Below, one piece after another: positions 51,561-62,621 of a stretch of 64,000 nucleotides of DNA. Within the stretch, counting starts at the first letter, position 1. Every line of letters starts with the position of its first letter. The notes under the pieces were generated by a model that saw only the letters and a program-made list of their open reading frames with translations, was not told where the DNA came from and did not search any database. The stretch comes from Camarhynchus parvulus. Its lineage: Eukaryota > Chordata > Aves > Passeriformes > Thraupidae. Location: assembly GCF_901933205.1 (NCBI RefSeq), contig NC_044574.1, positions 5,230,733 to 5,294,732 on the forward strand, in the 5' to 3' direction. A program made the position numbers and the translations under genes.

Positions 51561-54500
51561 AAAAGTCAAGAATTTTTATTACTCTAAATCTAATTGCAAC
51601 AGGAAAAGAAAATCTAGAAATGCAGGTAGAGTATTTATCAACAGAAAAAGTCACAGGAATAGCAGTAACACAGTTAAAATCAGAATATGCATATGTAGTT
51701 ACAACTCCTACTTGGAGGATTATTCCCACCTCACTTCCTGTTATAACTTTTTTTATTTTACCAAATGAGTTGTTTCAGCAAAAAGCAAATCAGTAATATT
51801 CTGATTGCTGACATAAAGGACAAGTCTGAAATCTCAAATACTGTAAAAGACAAGTTTACCCTTTTTGTGAAATACAGCTCTTCAGATTTTCTTATTGCTT
51901 AAATGTTCTTAAGTCTCCTTTTTACAAACAACTTTCCTTAGTTTGTGAACAAGAAAAAACAGCAGTTTTTTTAATGGCTGTACTTAAAGACTCTAAGAAT
52001 TAATTAAGATTCTTAAAAGTCTTTTAAAGGGCACCAGGAGGCCTGAAAAGCTATAAAAAGAAAGGATTTTGGGATTTAATTGAAACAGAATCTCAAATGT
52101 ATTGTAACTCAATAGGTAATATATTATATACAATTAAACACTTTAAATTTTTAAAAACACAGGCTTTTTTATTCCATAACATCAGCAATTAAAGTCTGCT
52201 GGATGTGTTTGAAGCACAATATCCATGAAATTAAGATGTTCTATGGTTCTTATGACCAACTCCTAAGTGCATCAAGCCAGGGAAACAGAAACTAAACATT
52301 ATGAGCTACACACATGGATGGACCAATCACATTTTTGTATCCCAAAAGAGGCTGTGAAAAACAAAGGCTGTGAAATATTTGGAAGTAAACTGAGAAAAAG
52401 TAATGTCTAAATATTTGAACTTATCTGTTGGGTTTTCAAGGAGAGGTAGGGAGAAGTTGCCAGAGTCAAAAAGTAGAAAAATAATTCTCACTTTTTCCAT
52501 GTGCTCCCATTTTCAGTTTTACAATGTGTCTTATTTCCCATTCTGTTCAATTCCTTAAAAAAGCAGGAAGCAAACAATTGAGGGGAAAAAACCCCACAGT
52601 GACAGCAGAGAATGTAAAAGAAAACAGCACTCAAGTTCAGGTGACAGCCTGAGTGGGAATTTGGAAATGTGTTGGCAAAATAAACCTGGAAGTCATGGCA
52701 ACTGATCAGATTTGTAGCTTTTATTATTGATTTTAGCAGAATAAAATAGCAATACTGAAATTCAACTTCTACTCTAAAGCATCAAATTCACTGACATCTT
52801 GAACTGAGAATCAAAAGTGACAAGAGATTTTTGGGGAGTAGATTTTTGATTATGTCATGCAAATTGCCTGTAGAGAGCTGCATGTCTACATGTCAGTCCC
52901 AGAAAATAGCCAGAAACCAGCAAACACAGCAGCCAGCCCCAGTCATTAAATTCTACCTCTAGATAAGAGTTAGGAGTGCAATAGATCTGTGTTGATGTGC
53001 CAAAAAAAAAAAAATAAACTCTGGAGGATAACAAATTTATCCAGCTCTGAGAAAGGATGGAGAGGATGCCTCAAATCTGTGCCTGATAGAGCGCCTGAGT
53101 GTGTTTAGCAAACTGATAAGGGAACATTTTTCTCTCTGGGGCCAACCTGGAACAGCACCACTTCCTTCTGAACAGCTAAACTTGCTTATTTCCCCAAAAC
53201 TGGGTGGTGATGGAAAAACTGCCTCGTAGGAATATGTCCTGGGAATGGTGGGGTTACACCAGTGAGAAATAAAATCACAGCAGTGACAAATGACAGGGGC
53301 TGGACCCTTCTCAGTGATTGCAGAAGAGCTTCCAGGCCTTCCTTCACACAAAGTCCATGGGCCAAGGGATGCTTGGGGAGCACTGCACAACACTGAGGAG
53401 AGCTTTCAAATATTAACAGTATTCTGGAGGATTTGCCATGAGAACCTGCAGAATTTGATCTAGACAATTTTTTCTTCAGAGCTTCAAGGAATTAATAAAA
53501 CTTCAGGTGGGTGAGAGAGATCTGATTTATATCTATAAGCTTCATATGGACCAAGCCTTTTCCATCTTTAGGTGGCAGAGGTGGGGAGCTCTGACCATAA
53601 ATCAGCAGGAACATCATCATGGCCACAGCCTCCATCCTGCTTGGCCTGTGCCACTGCTGTGCTGGCCACTTCTGCTGCTCCAGGGGCAGGGAATGATGCC
53701 TGATACTGGGGATTAAAGGAAAAATAAGATTTTCAGTGTTGCTGCTTGTCCTCAATACTCCATTTTCCCTCCACAGCAAGGAGGGCTGGGAGGCTCTTCC
53801 CTTCCTCCACCTCAGCCCTTCCCCTTGTTTCATCCTCGGATTAGAAAAATTCATGTTTTCCTTTTCTGCTCAGAAACACAGAGTGCATGATGCTGTCTCA
53901 CGTGTTCACCTCCCAGAGAGCACAATATGGAGTTTACACTGAAGTAGGTATTGCCTGGCTTTTCTTCTAAAAAAATAAAGCATTTTTCACATCTGTCACC
54001 CCTTTAAGATTGTGATATTTATTTCTCTGATCTGATAATGTAATTACTCTTGCTCGTTTCTTGATCCTTTGGGTTTGATTCTGATTATGACTTTGCTAGT
54101 TACATTTGAAATGTCTTAGGAGATTCAAAGTTCCAGAGAGAAATATCCACTTTTGCTCAAAGAAGCTCAGAGCAGCCTAATCAGTCATGTCCTTCAAAGC
54201 CATTTGCTGAATTTGTAGTAGGCATCAAAGCAACTCCAATTATGTTAGTGGGGTCATATCTCCATCACTACAAACTAATGAAGCTTCACTAAAGAACTGT
54301 ATCAATTTACATCACTGTAGGTTTGCACAGACTCTCAGACTTTATTGTGATGGGGGTCATACATGAAAGCTGAAAGAAGATAAAGAGGAGGGAAACATTA
54401 ATTCAGAATTATGTGCTGTGATCCCATTTTAATTTTTTCTCTGCTGTATTTTGGCAAGTAAAATGTCACTGAAAATGAAGTCTCAGCCCCAGATGCTTCC

Positions 54501-55225
54501 TGAAGCACGTGGAAAACAATCCATCAAAGAAAGTTCCACACATTTAGTACTGTCTGCCTCTTTTTCTCTGCTTTTCTCTAATCTCTAGATTTGTTACCTC
54601 AAATGCACAAGGATGAGGCTCCCTCCTGGACACCTCAGCTATTCCTGCTGCTCTCCCTCACCTTGCTCACAATTCCCTCCAGTGACATTCCTGGGAGTGA
54701 GATGGCTCAAACCTCAATGGGACTTCAGCCACAGGAGGAGCAGCGGTAGTGGAGAGCTGCCAAATCAGACATGACTTCTTCTTGAACTAATGTTTGGGAT
54801 GGGTGATGAGGTCACTGCAGGATACCGTGTGTTCTGAAAGCCCCAGGAGGCATCAAAATAATCATAAAATGTGTAAGAGCTTTAAAATGCTTGAGTACAT
54901 TAAAAATTTTTTTGTCACATTGTTCCGTTACTGTACATTCCTGTGATTCAAAAGATGACAGCTAAAATGCTTCCATGTGTTTTTAAACTCAGTTGTGCAG
55001 CTTCCCCCACTGTGATGAATCTCCCTACACACTCCTTGACTCATTCTGAAAATACAGAAACGAAGTGCTAAGAATGGAAATCCATGGCACTGAGATTTCC
55101 CAAAGTATAAAAACTCACATTTTAGTTCAGTTCCTTTCTATTTTTCACATTGTTTTAACGCCATTTTGTCTCACTTGAACTTATTATCCTCCAGCAAATT
55201 CTAAGTCAACACCTGAATCCTCATC
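51561..55225. other. Unique DNA, no gene recognised
   Basis: No transposon is recognised. GC-richer patches at 53040-53470 and 53560-53900 carry overlapping frames of 90-120 codons on both strands without domain features. An A-run lies at about 53002-53013. Confidence 0.5.
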
Positions 55226-55231
55226 CAGGAG

Positions 55232-55616
55232 TGTGATGGTGTTTGCAGGGGTCCCAGGATGAGGGACGAGACGAGGATCTGACTCCATGTTTCAGAAGGC
55301 TGATTTATTATTTTATTATATATATTACATTTAAACTATAGTAAAAGAATAGAAGAAATTATTTCATCAGAAGGCTAGCTAAGAATAGAATAGGAAAAAA
55401 TGATAACAAAGGCTTGTGGCTTGGACTCTCTGTCCGAGCCAGCTGGGCTGTGATTGGCCATTAATTAGAAACAATCAACATGGGCCAATCACAGATGCAC
55501 CTGTTGCATTCCACAGCAGCAGATAACCATTGTTCACATTTTGTTCCTGAGGCCTCTCAGCTTCTCAGGAGGAAAAATCCTAAGGAAAGGACTTTTCATA
55601 AAAGATGTCTGTGACA
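55232..55616 (-). mobile_element. Solo LTR, family A copy 4 (most diverged)
   Basis: It is flanked by CAGGAG (55226-55231) and CAGAAG (55617-55622), a 6-bp duplication with one mismatch. On plus it starts TGTGATGGTG and ends GTCTGTGACA. It keeps CAGAAGGCTGATTTATTATT (minus-strand AATAAATCAGCC; complement at 55304-55309) and TGTGATTGGCCATTAATTAG (CCAAT box on minus). It carries many private changes and lacks the ATATG array, so it is probably the oldest copy. It shares the CCAATCACAGATGCACCTG block with copies 2 and 3. Confidence 0.93.
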
Positions 55617-56982
55617 CAGAAGGAGATTTGTTCCCTTGGCCTTCATCTCTCCCTCTAGAGCATTGTGAAAAAAACCCTCATGGGCAGCAGCTCCAATTGT
55701 TAAATGTGGAATTATGGTGTCACAATTAGGGACTGCAGAGAACAGGTCTGTTCTCTGCAGAATTCCAAAATTCCAAAACTCATGAAGAAACATCAGAGCA
55801 AACAAAACATTACAGTCACAATTTCCAAGTAAATGAAGTTGCAGGGCAGTGAGATTCTGCTGGACTTTGTTTTGCTCTAGAATATAAAGCTGCAAAATAA
55901 TTAGGGAAGGAGTCAGACAACAACAAAAAGGACACAAAAGTCTTAAACCATGATCTTCTCCCCCTCTGGCACTTTCCAGGAGCAAAGAGGGGTGACCAGA
56001 CAGAGCTGTGGATTGAACTTGAAGAGCATGAGTTCACTTCTTGGCTTCATCCCAGCCTCTCTGTGTGGCTCTGGGAAAGCTTCTAAATCTATTACATGTG
56101 CCATTTTCAGGCTATCAAAGCTGTGAGAGAATTTTCTTGTCTCACAGGAATAAAAACCATTAACTACAGCAAAGTGCTCAGCGCTTATAATTAAGGGGAT
56201 TGTGTGCAAGGAGTACCAAGACCAGGGGCTTTGAAGCTCATATTGAAAGATATTTTGGTGTTTAAATATGCTGGGCAATTTAATTGAAACCTGGGAATTA
56301 AGAGCTTTTGAAAATCCCAATATATAAAAATCCTTAATTCTGCTTTTACAACTTAATAAAACACAGCTGGAGTAGGAATCACACCATGGAATTTGCTATG
56401 AAAATCTTTCCATGCCCAAGCAGGCAATGTACAAACTGGAATCTAAAGTTCTCTGGGCTCTTGCTTTCTTCAACTGATTTAAAAATCTCTCCTAAATGCT
56501 TATGAGTGACAGCGAACAATTTCAATTTTAAAACTCTTTTGGAAAATAAGATTCAAGGTTTAGGTTTCATTTTCAGTGACAGACCTACACTTTGCAAGAA
56601 AAACCACCAAACCTCAATGCTGCTGAAAGACCCTGGTCCATTCCTTACAGATTTAATCTATTTCCCATGTGAGGGTCACTATGTACACAGGCTTTATTTA
56701 TTTATCTAGAGCAAAAGATCTGCATTAACTTATTTAAAAAATCAAAGTATTAAACTCTGAAAAAGCACATATTTTGATTTATTACACAGTCTTTGAGAAT
56801 AACTACAGAGAATGACAAACACTGAACAGAAAAATCACAGCAATGGATTTACTGATATTGTTTTCTTATAACACACCATATAATGCAATTCTAAAGTGCA
56901 CATATGTTTGGATAAAATAAGGATGTTTGTATTCTATGTATACCAGTCTTATTATAATGAATATTTTGTACTTTCAGTGATT
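55617..56982. other. Unique DNA, no gene recognised
   Basis: Three overlapping minus frames of 73-129 codons at 55596-56320 have no shared domain or splice support. No repeats are recognised apart from short runs. Confidence 0.5.
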
Positions 56983-57065
56983 CATCCATCCATCCATCCA
57001 TCCATCCATCCATCCATCCATCCATCCATCCATCCATCCATCCATCCATCCATCCATCCATCCAT
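56983..57065 (+). repeat. (ATCC)n microsatellite, about 20 units
   Basis: A perfect CATC/CCAT tetranucleotide array runs for about 83 bp. Read as protein it gives repeated HPSI, which explains the open frame across it. At this length it is likely to vary in copy number between individuals. Confidence 0.98.
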
Positions 57066-59307
57066 TTCTATGACATCAAAGTAGATTTAATGATAGAAGG
57101 AAATAAGTAATGGATTTAAATGCTATAACTTCATTTTCTAGCAATATTCTAATCTTAAGGGTGTTTATACTACTTTTCACAACTTTGAAAATATTTTTTT
57201 TATATTAAATTATTTTGAGTATCTTTGGTAGGAGGGTTGTTTCAGAGTGGCAAACAACACATGATGCACACATGTACTGAACTGTTTCCCTATTTTTATA
57301 TTTTAAGATTTGGGACATAGGGGCATTAAAAAGTGAGAAAACAACCAGCCTATTCACATCTGAAAAGTATTAATTCATTTCTCAGGTCTTGGCTGGTGCC
57401 TGTGTCTCTGCATTAGCTCATGATAGCAAATTTAGTGTACAAAGAAGTCCAAACTTTTTTATTTAACTCAGGTATGTACTGGTGAAATGAAGAACTTAAT
57501 TTAATCCTAAATTGAATGAGAAGAAACCCAATGTATTTGGCTAAATTATGCTGCTTATTATAAAGTGCAAAACTGGATCTAATCTTTTTATATAATTGCT
57601 CCTTTTCCTAGGAATCATTCTTCAAACTGCTGAAGTGATAGTTCAATTGTTTTGCATAGGAAATTTCATTTCTGTTTTGGCTAACTGAAAGTACTCAAAT
57701 ATTTCATTTCCACCTACGCTTTTCACTTTTCTCAGAAAACTTCTTTATTAAGTTCATTTGGAAATGGAAACAAATAAGAACATTATTTTGATATGAGGAA
57801 ATTTGAAAGAAAATAGTTTGCAATGCAAATATTTTCAGGTCTTAATTAAAATATATGGTTTCCCATGGAAGAAAACATTTTTAAAAAGAGAAGCATATTG
57901 GTTATTTGATGACCTCTCTTGAAAAAGCACAAAGAGAGCAATTAGTTCTAAACAAAAGGAAAATTAACATAATTTTTAAAGTGTTTAGTGAGAAAAATGT
58001 CTCCGTTTTCTTGATAAATGCAAGCATCCAATATTCTTCATAATCTTATCTACAGTATCAAATAGGTGTAATGATTTTAATGACATCAGAATCTAAATAA
58101 ATCAAACTATTCATTGCTCTTCAGAGTATGTAAATATTTCTCCACACTCATTTGAGCTCATCTGAGCTCTCTGAAAAGTCTCATGTTGGCCATAGAGAAA
58201 ACAATCATGTGTTGGTGTTGGTGTAGGTGTTGCTGCTATTAGTAGCTGCAGTGATAAAATGGTAAATTTATCGTGAGTTAAATCCTAAAATTTTACAAAT
58301 CAGATATCAGTTGCTCAACAATTGTAATTGGAGATTTATTTAATGGAAATAAAAAGTCAGGTGCTGATACCCTTGCTAGACACCATGTCAGTGGTTAAGA
58401 CAAAGTGGAGGAAGGTCCAAATGTTTTTGCTTCGTCCATCAGAAAGGAGCTGCTTTTCAAAGCCACCTTTTTATTATTTTGCTTTTTTAAATGATCATCC
58501 TCATTTGAATGGAATATTTCCTGTAACACACACATAAATTTAGGCATTTCAGCTTCATCTGATCTCCTTCTCACTGTTTGGCCACCCAGTTCAATTATTC
58601 ATGCAATCTATCCATGCACATTTCCCAGAATGAAGAAGCAATTACCATCTGGGCAGAGCTGCCACCCTTCTTTATTACAGTGATCCACAGTCCTTCATGA
58701 AACAGAAACAGATCTCAACCCCCCTCCTCCATCATGTATCCTGAAATATTTGCATCAGTGGAAAATATGACCCACTACATTTACTTACCAACCTTAGTGT
58801 CAAAATTATATTTGAATGGAAGATTAGAAAAATAATCTTGCATTGTTTGGTTTGGTTTGGGATATTTTTGTTTCGTTTTGTTTTGTTTTACACTTCTTTA
58901 AATCTACTTATTGTCCCCATCCTGGGGGAAAAAGCTCTTAATTCCCAGGGAAAAAAAAAATCTTAAAAAACTTAAGTGCCCCAAATTCTTCATTGAGAAT
59001 CCAGAGCTTTTAATAGCTTCCTTATGTTTACTGCATTTCTACAAATATTCTCAGTGGGAATGCCCCACAGTCAGTGGAGCAAGTTCTTCACACATCCTGC
59101 TAATGCCTACAGCTCAGTATTAATGCAGCATGGACCCTTTGAGATTCACTGAACTAATCAAAAATAATGTTAATAATTGGCAGTAGGGTTTGCCTCTGGA
59201 CAAAGAAAATTAGTGTTTACTTAACTTCTGTGGCCATCAACAAACTTAGATTTTCCCACTTTCTTGATATCTCTCCTGGTTTGAGTTTATGGTTTGTTTG
59301 TTTTCAG
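57066..59307. other. Unique AT-rich DNA upstream of the candidate exon
   Basis: No gene or transposon is recognised. A TTTGG/TTTTG-rich patch lies at 58846-58890. Confidence 0.5.
58846..58890 (+). repeat. GGTTT/GTTTT low-complexity patch
   Basis: Three TTTGG units are followed, after a short interruption, by GTTTTGTTTTGTTTT. This is the complementary type to the (CAAAC)n array at 34087, but separate and shorter. Confidence 0.85.
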
Positions 59308-59380
59308 ATCACCCTGGATAAAGCGAGAAAGTCCATGAACAAATCTAGAGGTGGAAATAGCTTCAGAAACTCCACTACTG
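59308..59380 (+). CDS. Candidate internal coding exon (tentative)
   Basis: A 73-bp segment lies between a plausible acceptor (GGTTTGTTTGTTTTCAG ending at 59307) and a strong donor (CTG followed by GTGAGT at 59381). Of the three reading frames only the one starting ATC ACC CTG is open; the other two stop quickly. The roughly 24 encoded residues are hydrophilic, starting ITLDKARKSMNK and ending FRNSTT, and rich in K, R, S and N. I cannot match them to a known protein. Length is not a multiple of three, so skipping would shift frame. Splice-bounded short frames also arise by chance in 64 kb; this is a hypothesis. Confidence 0.25.
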
Positions 59381-59499
59381 GTGAGTGGAAACAGCTGAGC
59401 CTTAACTGCTGCCTGCTGGGTGATATCTTGAGGTGTTTGGTGATTCCTCACTATTCCAGACCCTATCAGAGCATGGGAATCTGAGATTTTGCCTCAGGC

Positions 59500-59622
59500 A
59501 GTGCTGAGCAGCCTGTTCCAGTGGGAGGTGTCCCTGCCATGGCAGGGGAGTTGGAGCTGAAGCATCTTTAAGGTCTCTTCCAACACAAACCTTTCTGCAA
59601 TTCTGGGATTCTGTGATTCTGT
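59500..59622 (+). mobile_element. CR1 LINE 3' terminal fragment
   Basis: Plus-strand CR1 text: AGCAGCCTGTTCCAGTGGGA, GGTGTCCCTGCCATGGCAGG, GGAGTTGGAGCTGAAGCATC, TTTAAGGTCTCTTCCAACAC and the terminus TTCTGGGATTCTGTGATTCT. It is 5'-truncated to about 120 bp and inserted only 120 bp after the candidate exon. Confidence 0.93.
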
Positions 59623-60454
59623 ATTTTGTGAAAAAGGCAGGAAAGAAAAGAGTATTTAGGCCTACTAACCACACATGTATTGCTTACATCTCCTCTTCAC
59701 CTGAACACACTGATGTCTCAATAATAATTATACTGTACTCTTAAATCTTCTCTTCACCTGAACAATAGGGCATTATAATTATAGTAGTTACAATAACTAT
59801 AATTATTAGAGTAACTATACTCTATTCTTCCTTATACATTCTACCTGCAGGACTATCCCAGCCCCTTTTGCTCTGAAAAAGCTGCTGTCCAAAAGGGTTA
59901 TTAACAGCTGCAGTCACCATGTCTTTCTCCTTTGTGCCTTGCAAATAAATGTGAATTTCTGGAATTCATAAAAGGGAACGGACTATAAAGTGTGCAAAGC
60001 AAAAATCTTTAGTGTGGCGCTTTTTGTTTAATGCTGTGGTGTTTTGTTCCCCTAAGTGCCTGCTGTCCTTGGTAAGAGGCATTGTGGCCATAAGTTAAAG
60101 AGCTGGCTGGGGACTGTGAGAACCTGATTTCAATTCATGGCTTTTCTGGTGCTCTGTGGAGTGACCTTGAACAAATGAATTTCTGTCTCTGCTCCCTGGT
60201 TTTACCATCCATTAAAAAAGCCACAGGGATTATAATAGTGACCTTTTTATAAAATGCTGTAAGCTGTAAAGTTTTTAAGTGATAATATTGATGACATCAT
60301 AATAAAATTTTCAGAAAATAGATTTAACCACTGTTATTATTATTATTTTAAATATTTTATAATTATAACCTGTAACTGAACTGAAAACTAAGAGGCAAAA
60401 CTAGAAATATTGCCACTTATTTGAAAACAGGCAACCAACAATTATTTCATCTTT
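59623..60454. other. Unique AT-rich DNA with a short direct repeat and a palindrome
   Basis: CTCTTCACCTGAACA occurs at 59693 and again at 59750. It is followed by an AT-rich inverted repeat at 59775-59806. Nothing else is recognised. Confidence 0.55.
59775..59806. repeat. AT-rich inverted repeat (hairpin)
   Basis: Left arm ATAATTATAG plus TTA pairs with right arm TAACTATAATTAT around a CAA loop, with a three-base TAG bulge in the left arm. It could fold as a small cruciform. No T-run or gene end makes it a meaningful terminator. Confidence 0.7.
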
Positions 60455-60834
60455 TGTTGCGGTGTTGTGTCCCCAGAACGAGGTGAGAGATGAAAATTTG
60501 ACTCCAAGTTCTCAGAAGGCTGATTTATTTTTTATGATATGATATGATATATGATATTATATTATAAGAAATGGTATACTAAAACTATACTAAAGAAAGA
60601 GAAAGGAGACATCAGAAGGCCAAACAAGAATGATAATGAAAGCTCGTGACTGGCTCCTCAGAGTCTGACACAGCTGGCTGTGATTGGTCATTAATTAAAA
60701 ACAATTCACACGTTTGGATAAACAATCCCCAGGCCACATTCCAGAGGAGCAAAACATGGAGAAGCTGAGGCTTCTCTTCTTCCCAGGAGAAGAAATCCTG
60801 GCAAAGGAATTTTTCAGAAAATATCACGGTGACA
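60455..60834 (-). mobile_element. Solo LTR, family A copy 5 (ERVK-like)
   Basis: It is flanked by ATCTTT (60449-60454) and ATCTCT (60835-60840), a 6-bp duplication with one mismatch. On plus it starts TGTTGCGGTGTTGTG and ends ATCACGGTGACA. On minus it has a CCAAT box (GACCAATCAC) and AATAAATCAGCC (complement at 60524-60529), with an (ATATG)n tract next to it. It shares the GAGGAGCAAAACATGGAGAA segment with copy 1. The minus strand keeps an 88-codon open frame (60612-60878) similar to one in copy 1. It is a solo LTR. Confidence 0.95.
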
Positions 60835-60962
60835 ATCTCTCTTTTTTTCCCCCACCATGCTTCTCTGTAGAGTTTCAAACATCAGAGAATTTCAGATTGA
60901 TTGGCACAGAAAGAGCAGGGCTGAGAAAATGATAACCACTTCTGAGGTTCCAAGGAAAAATC

Positions 60963-61018
60963 CATAGAATCATAGAATGGCGAGGGTTGGAAGGGACCTT
61001 AAAGATCATTTAGTTCAT
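60963..61018 (-). mobile_element. CR1 LINE 3' terminal fragment (short)
   Basis: On plus it begins CATAGAATCATAGAATGG, then GAGGGTTGGAAGGGACCTTA and AAGATCATTTAGTTC. This is the last 55 bp of CR1 in reverse, close to consensus, so perhaps a young but strongly truncated insertion. Confidence 0.92.
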
Positions 61019-62489
61019 GTATTGCAAAATACAACAGTGACAAAAAAAATAATTAAATATTATATTAGTTGTCAACAAATCCCCTGCACATCTCTTGCTG
61101 CTAAGAAGAAAGAGCCATAATCACTGCTGCAGTATTAATGGTTTTAAAGGCAAATTAATAAATAAAATGCCTGGACTTGCTCTCTTCTCCCAACACAAAG
61201 CTTGAGTGAGTGAGTAAGTAGTGAACAGGAGGTGTGTTTTGCATCTAAATTCAGAAAAAGCTGGTAAAGCAAGTCATATTTATGCATTTTTAAAACAACA
61301 GCTTGAAAGTTTCCCAAGAAGGCCTTTCAGTCATTACAAACATCTATAAATATTTCAAAGCTGCAGAAAGAGCAGAAAGCTTTAAACCTCTGTGAGAAAT
61401 GCCTGCAATTGGTGAACAAGCACCAGGTTTCTCTGGAGGGGAATCCCAGCAGGTGTTATAAGGACCCCCACAGGGTTTAAAGGGAGTAACTGTGGCCAGG
61501 TTTAGTAAAACAAAACCCACAGAAACCCTTCTGAGTCTGCTCTGACTTTTAGCATTGCAGAAATCCTCAGGGTTCATCCACCATCAACTCAGACACCTGA
61601 ATTTCCCAGATATATACCTCCAGTCTCCTATTGCTTCTAGTGCACAAAGAAGGAAATCCAGAAGTTTGGGATTCCTGATTCAGTCATGGGATGGTCCAAA
61701 GATGCAAAAATCCAGGAGGCAATTCTAGTAAAACTTCCAGGAAAATTACCCAGCTGGCCCAGGTTAAAGGGAGCTGGGTGAGGCTTCTTATCACCTCTCA
61801 GGTGCTGTTCTAGGAAAGTGTCCTGTTGCTATTTAAATTATTGCAGTCCCAGTGCTCCCCAGTTGTAATGCCAGCCCATGGTAAAAAATTCCATCCAGTT
61901 CCAGTAAAAATTCCAGCTAGTTCCAGTAGTAGCACATGGGCCCAGATTTGCACAGATTTCCTGGTTCAGCAGGAGCATCACTGACATCTCTGAGTTTAAA
62001 AGGGAGCAGATAAAAGAGGGTTTTACCATATATAGGTCGATGTAACCTAGATTAAGTTTTGTATAATTCCATGAACTTTGCTGCTCTGTGTTAGCTCAGG
62101 CAGGAACATGCTGCTCTCGTCTTGACATAAAACTGCTTTGGGAAAAGGGATCTCCTTTGGTGACAGGCTGCATTTGCATCTGGCAGCTGTGATTGATATA
62201 GTGCTGGCCAGTCCATAATATCACTGAGCTGCAAATGTCACATCTTTTAGAGTCACTTATCACCTGAGGTAAGACCACACAGATGGGTGCACCAAAAATA
62301 CAGAATACATCTACTGGGAATACCTGCTGGAGCCAGGAGCACCTGCTCACACTTTCAAAATCTCTTTCTGCTTTTAAAGCCACATTTTTCTACTGGAAAA
62401 AAACACTGTGAAAGAGTTTTGGCTGCAAGGAGTGAGGTCTGTCATGAAAATAGAACAATGTGATGTGGTGGTTGGGTCGCTGCTCATGG
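61019..62489. other. Unique DNA, no gene recognised
   Basis: No transposon is recognised. Short repeated AATTCCAGT-like words lie at 61889-61930. The stretch 62150-62280 is balanced in composition and includes a GCATTTGCATCTGG octamer-like site (ATTTGCAT at about 62172), but no further support for regulation. Confidence 0.5.
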
Positions 62490-62621
62490 AGACATTTAAA
62501 AGATGTGAAGATGGGGTGCTTGTGGACATGATTTAGTGCTGGTGCTGGGTTAACTGTTAAACTTGACAACTTTAAAGTTTTTTTCTGGCCTAAATGATTC
62601 TGTGATTCCATGGTTCTATGA
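62490..62621 (+). mobile_element. CR1 LINE 3' fragment of a second CR1 subfamily
   Basis: It reads GAGACATTTAAAAGATGTG, GTGCTTGTGGACATGATTTA, GTGCTGGTGCTGGGTTAACT, CCTAAATGATTCTGTGATTC and ends GGTTCTATGAA. The CATTTAAAAGATGTG and CCTAAATGATTC variants distinguish this group from the CCAAACCATTC copies elsewhere in the window. It is 5'-truncated and non-coding. Confidence 0.92.

Noticed and set aside
55596..56320. Three overlapping minus frames of 73-129 codons
   Set aside because: The frames are mutually incompatible, partly overlap LTR copy 4, and have no domain or splice evidence.
56896..57084. Plus frame with HPSI repeats
   Set aside because: It is only the translation of the (ATCC)n microsatellite.
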